This document shows, piece after piece, positions 52,149 to 64,000 of a stretch of DNA of 64,000 nt; positions within the stretch are counted from its first letter, which is position 1, and each line of letters starts with the position of its first letter. The translations under genes were made by a program, and so were the position numbers. The stretch lies in contig NZ_JGYV01000001.1 in assembly GCF_000741575.1 (NCBI RefSeq), positions 620,001 to 684,000 on the forward strand, read 5' to 3'. The notes under the pieces were generated by a model. It saw only the letters and a program-made list of their open reading frames with translations, had not been told where the DNA came from and did no database searches. The DNA is from Bifidobacterium cuniculi. GTDB lineage: Bacteria > Actinomycetota > Actinomycetes > Actinomycetales > Bifidobacteriaceae.

Positions 52149-54610
52149 GCCGCTTCCAGTCCCTTCCCGATCCGTCCTTCACCGACACCGGCACCGGCAC
52201 GGGCACCGGGTCGTGGGCGCAGACCACGCATTCGGCCATCTGGATGACCAACACGGGCGGCGGCACCAGGTTCGACCTGGGTGGCACGCCGTGGCGGCGC
52301 ACGCTGGCCAGTGCCGCCATCGTGGCGGTGGCGGTCCTGCTGGCCGCCACGCCCCTCGTCGACGTCTACGGCACCCTGGCCCTGTGGTCGCGTGCCGCGG
52401 TGGCCGCCGCCGCGCTGGCGGCGCTCATCGTCACCGCCGGCACGGCGCCCGCGCTGCGCACCTGGTGGCAGCTGGTGCTCCTGGTGCTCGCGCAGTGGGT
52501 CGTCGGGCCGGTCGTATGCTGCAACGACACCACGGTCGCGCACGTCGTGCCCACGCTCGCCACGCTGCGCGACGGCTGGCTGCACACCTTCGACTCCTTC
52601 AAGTACGTCATTTCCGTCGACCCGCCGATCGGCGACGGCAAGGGTTCACTCATGGCGCTGTGGACGATCGTGCTGTGGACGGGCGCCATCGCCGGCTTCC
52701 TGGGCACCATGGCCGCCGAGCGTCTCTCGGCGCTGTCCGCGGTAGCGGTGCTCGCCGAGATGGCGCTGTGTGCGCTGCTGGGCACGGCCACCGGCTGGCT
52801 TCCCGGCGTCATGGGCATGCTCGCCATGCTCGTGCTCGTCCTGTGGATGTCGTGGCGCTGGCAGCTGCTGGAGTTCGGCCGCTGGCTGGCGAGCGCGGTC
52901 ATCGTCGTGCTGGCGGCCGCCCTGGCCCTGGGCGGCTGCCTGGCGATCGGCCAGGACCGCACCATCCTGCGCGACCATTACGAACCGCCGCTGAGCCCCT
53001 ACGACTATGCGAGCCCCCTGAGCGGCATGCGCGCCTTCATCAAGGACCACAAGGACGACACGCTGCTCACGGTGCGCGGGCTGCCGGCGGGCATGCCCGT
53101 GCGCTTGGCGGTGATGGACCGCTTCGACGGCAACGTGTGGAACCTGTCCGACGCGCGCGAGGCGTCCGACTCCTCGAACTACGTGCGCGTGGGCACCAGG
53201 ATCGACACGCATGCCAACGGCGAGGCCTTCAGCGCGCAGTACGCCGTGCACGATGGCCTGGCGGACGACTGGCTGCCGCTGGCCGGCGCCGCCACCTCCG
53301 TCACCTTCGACCCGTCGAGCCTCGACTCCTCCTTCTACTACAACACGGGCACCGACACGGGCCTGCTTCAGGGCGGCCTCAGGGACGGCGTCACTTACGT
53401 CGAGCAGGGCGTCATCCCCGCCGTGCCCTCCGACGCGGAGATCGCGAAGGCGAAGGCCGCGCCGGTCACCCAGCCGGCCGCCGAGGACGTGCCCGACCAG
53501 ATCGGCGACCTGGCGACCACCATCGCCGGCGGCAAGGCGAGCGGCGGCGAGGCGGCGCAGCTGCTCGCCTCGCAGCTGCGCGAGCACGGCTGGTTCTCCC
53601 ACGGCCTGGGCAGCGACTACCCGTCGCTGGCCGGCCACGGCAACTATCGGCTCACCAAGCTGCTCGCCGGCAAGGAGATGGTCGGCGACAGCGAACAGTA
53701 CGCCTCCGCGATGGCGCTCATGGCGCGCGAACTGGGCCTGCCCAGCCGCGTGGTGCTCGGCTTCCTGCCCAAGGACGCCGACGGCGACATCACCGACGCG
53801 CGTACCAGCCAGGACGGCGACACGACGTTCGTGGAGTTCACCGGCAACGACGTGGCCGCCTGGGTGGAGATCCACCTGGAGCACTACGGCTGGGTGGCCT
53901 TCTACCCCACGCCGCAGGAGACGAAGGTGCCGCAGGAGGACCAGGACCTGACGCCCCCGAATCCGGAGACGCTGGTGCGCCAGCCCCCGCTGCCGCTGAC
54001 CGACCCGCTGCGCGACGAGCAGAACACGACCGGCCAGTCGTCGCTGACGGGCGACGAGGCCGATGACCCGGGCAACTACAGCCGTTGGGCGTCCGTGGCG
54101 CGCGTGGCGCGGGCCGTCGTGATCTACGGTTCGCCGCTGTGGGTCGTGCTGCTCGTCGCCGGCGCCATCCTGCTGGCCAAGGCGATCCAGCTGGCGTATG
54201 CCAGGCGGCATGGCCGCGCGCAGCTGCGCGTGGCCGCCGGCTGGCAGGCCGTCGCGAACCTCGCCCGCCAGAGCGGCGTCGACGTGCACGGCACCCGCCC
54301 CGAGCAGGCACGGCAGATCGCCGCGCAGCTGGGCATCGACGAGGCGTCCCTGACGGCGGCGCAACGCCAGGCCGACCGTGCCGCCTTCTCCGGCCAGCAG
54401 GTCGACGACGCGCAGGCGAACGCCTACTGGCAGGACGTGGACACCATCCGCGGCCGCATCCTCGGCTCGCTGCCCAGGCTGCGCCGCCTGAGGACACGGC
54501 TGTCCCTGCGCGGTATACTGCATGCGACGGTGCGCGGGAACACGCAGGAAGGCAGGCGGCCGTCGGGGAAGGCGTCCCGCCGATCGCCACGAGGAAAGGA
54601 CCGGTCATGA
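52145..54610 (+). CDS. tgm: Transglutaminase-like membrane protein lacking the catalytic triad
   Basis: 821 residues: about five or six N-terminal membrane helices (55-280), an extracellular core and one C-terminal membrane helix (SPLWVVLLVAGAILLAKAIQ) with a basic cytoplasmic tail. The transglutaminase core is recognisable, but the usual Cys is Ser516 (GDSEQYASAMALMARELGLP), the His of HAW is Ala571 (AAWVEIHLEHYGW), and the Asp of DPTP is Tyr587 (FYPTP). It is probably a non-catalytic binding protein. It completes the PFNA core. Confidence 0.85.
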   Translation: MSRFQSLPDPSFTDTGTGTGTGSWAQTTHSAIWMTNTGGGTRFDLGGTPWRRTLASAAIVAVAVLLAATPLVDVYGTLALWSRAAVAAAALAALIVTAGTAPALRTWWQLVLLVLAQWVVGPVVCCNDTTVAHVVPTLATLRDGWLHTFDSFKYVISVDPPIGDGKGSLMALWTIVLWTGAIAGFLGTMAAERLSALSAVAVLAEMALCALLGTATGWLPGVMGMLAMLVLVLWMSWRWQLLEFGRWLASAVIVVLAAALALGGCLAIGQDRTILRDHYEPPLSPYDYASPLSGMRAFIKDHKDDTLLTVRGLPAGMPVRLAVMDRFDGNVWNLSDAREASDSSNYVRVGTRIDTHANGEAFSAQYAVHDGLADDWLPLAGAATSVTFDPSSLDSSFYYNTGTDTGLLQGGLRDGVTYVEQGVIPAVPSDAEIAKAKAAPVTQPAAEDVPDQIGDLATTIAGGKASGGEAAQLLASQLREHGWFSHGLGSDYPSLAGHGNYRLTKLLAGKEMVGDSEQYASAMALMARELGLPSRVVLGFLPKDADGDITDARTSQDGDTTFVEFTGNDVAAWVEIHLEHYGWVAFYPTPQETKVPQEDQDLTPPNPETLVRQPPLPLTDPLRDEQNTTGQSSLTGDEADDPGNYSRWASVARVARAVVIYGSPLWVVLLVAGAILLAKAIQLAYARRHGRAQLRVAAGWQAVANLARQSGVDVHGTRPEQARQIAAQLGIDEASLTAAQRQADRAAFSGQQVDDAQANAYWQDVDTIRGRILGSLPRLRRLRTRLSLRGILHATVRGNTQEGRRPSGKASRRSPRGKDRS

Positions 54611-55602
54611 GCCAGGACATCGTCGCGTGCGGCCTGAGCGACATCGGCCGGCGGCGGCGCACCAACCAGGACAAGGTCGTGGCATTGCCCGGCCTGTACG
54701 CGGTGTGCGACGGCATGGGCGGCGCCCAGGGCGGCGAACGCGCCAGCGCCATCGCCGCCGAACAGCTGGGCGCGCTCGCGCGGCTGTCCCGGCGCGGCCC
54801 GGAGGACATCCTGCACGCACTGGGGCAGGCGCAGGGGCAGGCGATTGCGCTGGGGCGCAGCCTCGGCGGCGTAGCCGGCACGACGGTGACGGGCGTGGTG
54901 TGCGCGACGGCGCCCGCGGACGGGTCTTCGACGGCGGACGGCGGATGGCATGGACGGCATGCGGTGGGCGGTTTCCCGGACGACACCCTGGGCGACGACA
55001 CCTTGGGCGGTGGCGGCTTGCCCGGGGCCGGCGTGGACGACGACGCCACCTTGCCGCACGACGGCGTGCGTGCGGCGGCCGGCGGTCCGGCGGGTCCGGG
55101 GAGGCCGGCCGCGGCCGCGGTGCCGCGCTGCTACGTGGTGAACGTGGGCGATTCGCGCACCTACCACCTGGACCGCTTCCCCGACGGCTCGCTCAACGAG
55201 CACTCCTTCCGCCAGGTGACGAGGGACCATTCGCGCCGCCAGGAGGCACTGGACGGCGGCATGGATCCGCGCGAGGTGGAGCGAACGATTGCACGCAACG
55301 TGATCACCCAGTGCATCGGCGCCCCCTGCGGCATCCGGCCCGACCTGTTCGAGATGCCGGCGGCGGGCCGGTTCGTGGTGTGTTCGGACGGCTTGCATGC
55401 CGAGGTTTCCGACGCCGCGATCGCCGCAATCGCCGCACGCCACCCGGATGCGGGGCAGGCCGCCCGATTGCTGATCGAAGCGGCACTCGAGGCGGGCGGC
55501 AATGATAACGTGAGCGTCATCGTGGTCGACATGCCCCATCGCATGGCGGCGTTCACCGGCACCGAAGCCGATGACCCGGCGGACAGGACCGTGGAATCGT
55601 GA
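54607..55602 (+). CDS. PP2C-type serine/threonine phosphatase
   Basis: 331 residues. Metal-binding and catalytic motifs are present: RTNQDKV, VCDGMGGAQGGE, VVNVGDSRTYHL, VVCSDGLHAEV, GGNDNVSVIVVD. Residues ~101-172 are an unusual Gly/Asp-rich insertion (DDTLGDDTLGGGGLPG) between core strands. It is translationally coupled to tgm by ATGA, and it is the natural antagonist of the Pkb2 kinase in this operon. Confidence 0.88.
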   Translation: MSQDIVACGLSDIGRRRRTNQDKVVALPGLYAVCDGMGGAQGGERASAIAAEQLGALARLSRRGPEDILHALGQAQGQAIALGRSLGGVAGTTVTGVVCATAPADGSSTADGGWHGRHAVGGFPDDTLGDDTLGGGGLPGAGVDDDATLPHDGVRAAAGGPAGPGRPAAAAVPRCYVVNVGDSRTYHLDRFPDGSLNEHSFRQVTRDHSRRQEALDGGMDPREVERTIARNVITQCIGAPCGIRPDLFEMPAAGRFVVCSDGLHAEVSDAAIAAIAARHPDAGQAARLLIEAALEAGGNDNVSVIVVDMPHRMAAFTGTEADDPADRTVES

Positions 55603-55603
55603 A

Positions 55604-55622
55604 CCGCCCCGGCAGGGGGCGG
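55604..55622 (+). promoter_or_regulatory. Small GC hairpin after the phosphatase gene
   Basis: CCGCCCC (55604-55610) pairs with GGGGCGG (55616-55622) without a T-run. It might tune read-through into the next gene. Confidence 0.3.
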
Positions 55623-55649
55623 ACGTGAGACAAGAAGAAAGGACACACC

Positions 55650-56411
55650 ATGGTGGATTACGATCAGGCAGTGAACATCATCCAGGACCCGGAGGCGGAT
55701 CCCGTGCTCCTGGCGAAGGTGGCCTACGAGAACCCCGAGTTCGGGGCGAACGTGGCCGCCCACCAGCGTGCCTACCCGGGCCTGCTGCGCTGGATCGCCG
55801 AGTTCGGCGACGAGCGCGCCCGCCAGACCGCCGCCCAGCTGGGCTACGAGGCGCCCGCGGGCGTCGTCGTCGACCGCTATGTCGAGGACGGCGTCGCGCA
55901 GCCGCGGGACGCGGCGGCCCGGGATGCCTACCAGCCGGGCGGCGAGTCGGCACAGGTGGCCGACGCACAGCCTGCCTACCAGTCCTACGAGGCGCAGCGG
56001 GCGTCGCAGTCGCCGTACGGCGAGCAGCCGGTTGCCGTGCAGTCGATCTACACGACGCAGCAGCCCGCCTCCTACGAGCCGCAGACGCAGGAAGCCGACG
56101 ACGTCGACCTGCTGCACGCCCAGTTCCAGGTCACGGGCACGCAGACCGAACAACCGTCCTACGGCACGCAGCAGCCCGAGCAAGCCGCCGACCCCTCCTA
56201 CCTGCACATCCAGCCGACCAACCCCTACGGCTTCACCGCACAAGAGGCCGCCACCACCACCGACCCGACGCGCATGCAGCAGATCGCGCAGTACGCCCCC
56301 GAGCTGCACCCCGCCCTCGCCGCGAATCCCTACCTCTACCAGGCCCTGCTCGACTGGCTGTCCCAGCTCGGCGAGCCCGCCACCCTGGAGGTCCTGCGCA
56401 CGAGGCAATAG
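55650..56411 (+). CDS. Protein with two leucine-rich-variant-like domains and a Gln-rich linker
   Basis: 253 residues. The first ~50 (DPEADPVLLAKVAYENPEFG...) and the last ~50 (TTDPTRMQQIAQYAPELHPA...) align with each other: D-P-x-x-[LM]-x-x-[IV]-A, then N-P/Y-P, then [LR]-x-W-[IL]-x-x-[FL]-G. Both halves match the LRV-type repeat found in actinobacterial proteins. The linker is Gln/Tyr/Pro-rich. GAAAGGACAC precedes ATG 55650. Last gene of the PFNA operon here; function unknown. Confidence 0.65.
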   Translation: MVDYDQAVNIIQDPEADPVLLAKVAYENPEFGANVAAHQRAYPGLLRWIAEFGDERARQTAAQLGYEAPAGVVVDRYVEDGVAQPRDAAARDAYQPGGESAQVADAQPAYQSYEAQRASQSPYGEQPVAVQSIYTTQQPASYEPQTQEADDVDLLHAQFQVTGTQTEQPSYGTQQPEQAADPSYLHIQPTNPYGFTAQEAATTTDPTRMQQIAQYAPELHPALAANPYLYQALLDWLSQLGEPATLEVLRTRQ

Positions 56412-56427
56412 AAGTCACTTCCCCAAG

Positions 56428-56513
56428 AGAAATCTCTCGTTTTTCGTGACTTTTCTAGGATGACCCGCGTAAGCGGGTCGTCCTAGAAAAGTCACGAAAA
56501 ACGAGAGATTTCT
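56428..56513. terminator. Long hairpin C between convergent genes
   Basis: 41-bp arms with one mismatch (56428-56468 with 56473-56513) and a 4-nt loop. The stem contains AGAAATCTCTCGTTTTTCGT and its complement, so it can act on both strands as a bidirectional terminator. Confidence 0.65.
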
Positions 56514-56519
56514 AGATGG

Positions 56520-57131
56520 TCACACCTGTTCGAAGTCGAAGACCTGGTCGCCAATGCGGACCTTCACGGGGGCGGTCAACTGCATGGGCTTGCCCTTCTC
56601 GACCTTGTGCTCGCCGGCGGCGTCGATGACGAAGGTACCGTTGAGGGAACCGTAGTCCTCGATCCATAGGGTGCCGTCCTGGTCGAAGCTGATGGCGGCA
56701 TGGTTGCGCGAGACGGTGCGGGTGGGGTCCACCAGGCGCACCGACTTGGCGCCCTGGGGGATGTCCTGCGAGGGCTTGCGGCCCAGGAGGACGCCCATGT
56801 CGACGGTAATGTTCTGCCCGGTGACGTCGTTGACCATGCGGTAGACGGCCTGCGGGGCCTCCTCCGTCATGAAGGCGGTGGACAGCACGGTGCCGTCCCA
56901 CTCCTCGCTGCCGGTGGCGCCCTGCGCCGCGGTGTACTCGAGCGGTCCGTCGAACTGGTCGTCGTCCGCCTCCCCCACGATCGGCTGCGACGAGGTCAGC
57001 AGCGGTTCCGCGGGCGTCGGTGTGGGTTCGGGCTGTGCCGTCGCGTTCGCCGATGCGGCGGCGACGTCCTCGTCGCCCCAGCCCGGCTCGGGCGGCGGTG
57101 GATAAGGTAGTTTCTGCATACCCCAAGTCAT
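56520..57131 (-). CDS. FHA-domain protein
   Basis: 203 residues. A Pro-rich, disordered N-terminal half is followed by a C-terminal forkhead-associated domain: VLLGRKPSQ (Gly-Arg), VDPTRTVSRNHAAI (Ser-x-x-His), DYGSLNGTFV (Asn-Gly). FHA domains bind phosphothreonine, so it may read phosphorylation by the convergent Pkb2 operon. Start ATG 57131 or 57119; neither has a strong site. Confidence 0.85.
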   Translation of the reverse strand: MTWGMQKLPYPPPPEPGWGDEDVAAASANATAQPEPTPTPAEPLLTSSQPIVGEADDDQFDGPLEYTAAQGATGSEEWDGTVLSTAFMTEEAPQAVYRMVNDVTGQNITVDMGVLLGRKPSQDIPQGAKSVRLVDPTRTVSRNHAAISFDQDGTLWIEDYGSLNGTFVIDAAGEHKVEKGKPMQLTAPVKVRIGDQVFDFEQV

Positions 57132-57135
57132 AGCA

Positions 57136-57204
57136 CAAGCCCCGGTGTCCCTTCCAGAAATCTCTCGCTTTTCGTGCGTTTTCTGGAAGGGACACCGGGG
57201 CTTG
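57136..57204 (-). terminator. Long hairpin D after rpoC
   Basis: Perfect 25-bp arms (57136-57160 with 57180-57204) with a 19-nt loop TCTCTCGCTTTTCGTGCGT carrying the shared motif. It lies 12 bp beyond the rpoC stop. Confidence 0.65.
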
Positions 57205-57216
57205 CCCGGTTTCAGG

Positions 57217-61251
<4,035 letters not shown>

Positions 61252-61297
61252 TTAAAGTTCCTGTCTTCCGTTGGTTGATGTTCCGATTGAAGTTCGT

Positions 61298-64000
<2,703 letters not shown>

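Overview
The window looks like a Bifidobacterium chromosome. The evidence is the strongly GC-rich core genes, an actinobacterial rpoB-rpoC pair, an AdnAB-type helicase-nuclease pair, and the kinase / fibronectin-III protein / MoxR ATPase / DUF58 / transglutaminase-like cluster known in bifidobacteria as the PFNA cluster. The species cannot be named from the sequence alone.

Positions 1-2500 hold the start of a leftward gene, a repeat-rich intergenic stretch, and a single-chain restriction-modification gene (nuclease-like N-terminus plus N6-adenine methylase). That gene breaks off just before its catalytic NPPY motif. About 170 bp downstream a phage tyrosine integrase begins, so the R-M gene is the likely integration site. 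From 2569 to about 27600 the DNA is a phage early region of lower GC content. In order it carries: integrase; a set of small genes; a divergent immunity switch (ImmR-like repressor, ImmA-like protease, Cro-like protein, antirepressor) with four operator-like sites about 21 bp apart; a RecE-like exonuclease, ERF annealing protein and SSB; a C5-cytosine methylase; dCTP deaminase and a MazG-like protein; many small zinc-ribbon and membrane proteins; and a replication initiator whose gene contains a perfectly duplicated 135-bp iteron / G-tract / palindrome module. A Dam-like methylase and a structured non-coding region with a CRISPR-repeat-like unit follow. No terminase, portal, capsid, tail or lysis gene is present, so this is a truncated prophage or a satellite-like element.

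From 27601 to about 29800 an IS607-family element (serine transposase TnpA plus a frameshifted TnpB nuclease) lies between two truncated genes. The first is the 3' part of an unknown gene. The second is the 5' part of an AAA ATPase. Around 30339-30571 there is a 230-bp inverted arrangement of a 17-bp repeat beside a tRNA-3'-end-like sequence.

From 30756 the host core resumes: an MFS transporter, a GNAT acetyltransferase, and the two large helicase-nuclease genes, all leftward. After an intergenic region with three 62-bp hairpin-bearing tandem repeats comes a rightward operon: pkb2 kinase, a 2001-residue surface protein, MoxR ATPase, DUF58 protein, a transglutaminase-like membrane protein lacking all three catalytic residues, a PP2C phosphatase, and a small repeat protein. 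A convergent FHA-domain gene follows, then rpoC and partial rpoB on the minus strand. Kinase, phosphatase, FHA reader and MoxR/DUF58/TgM together look like an envelope-linked phospho-signalling unit. Four intergenic spots in this core half share a related sequence (consensus around AAATCTCTCGTTTTTCGTGA) built into long hairpins.
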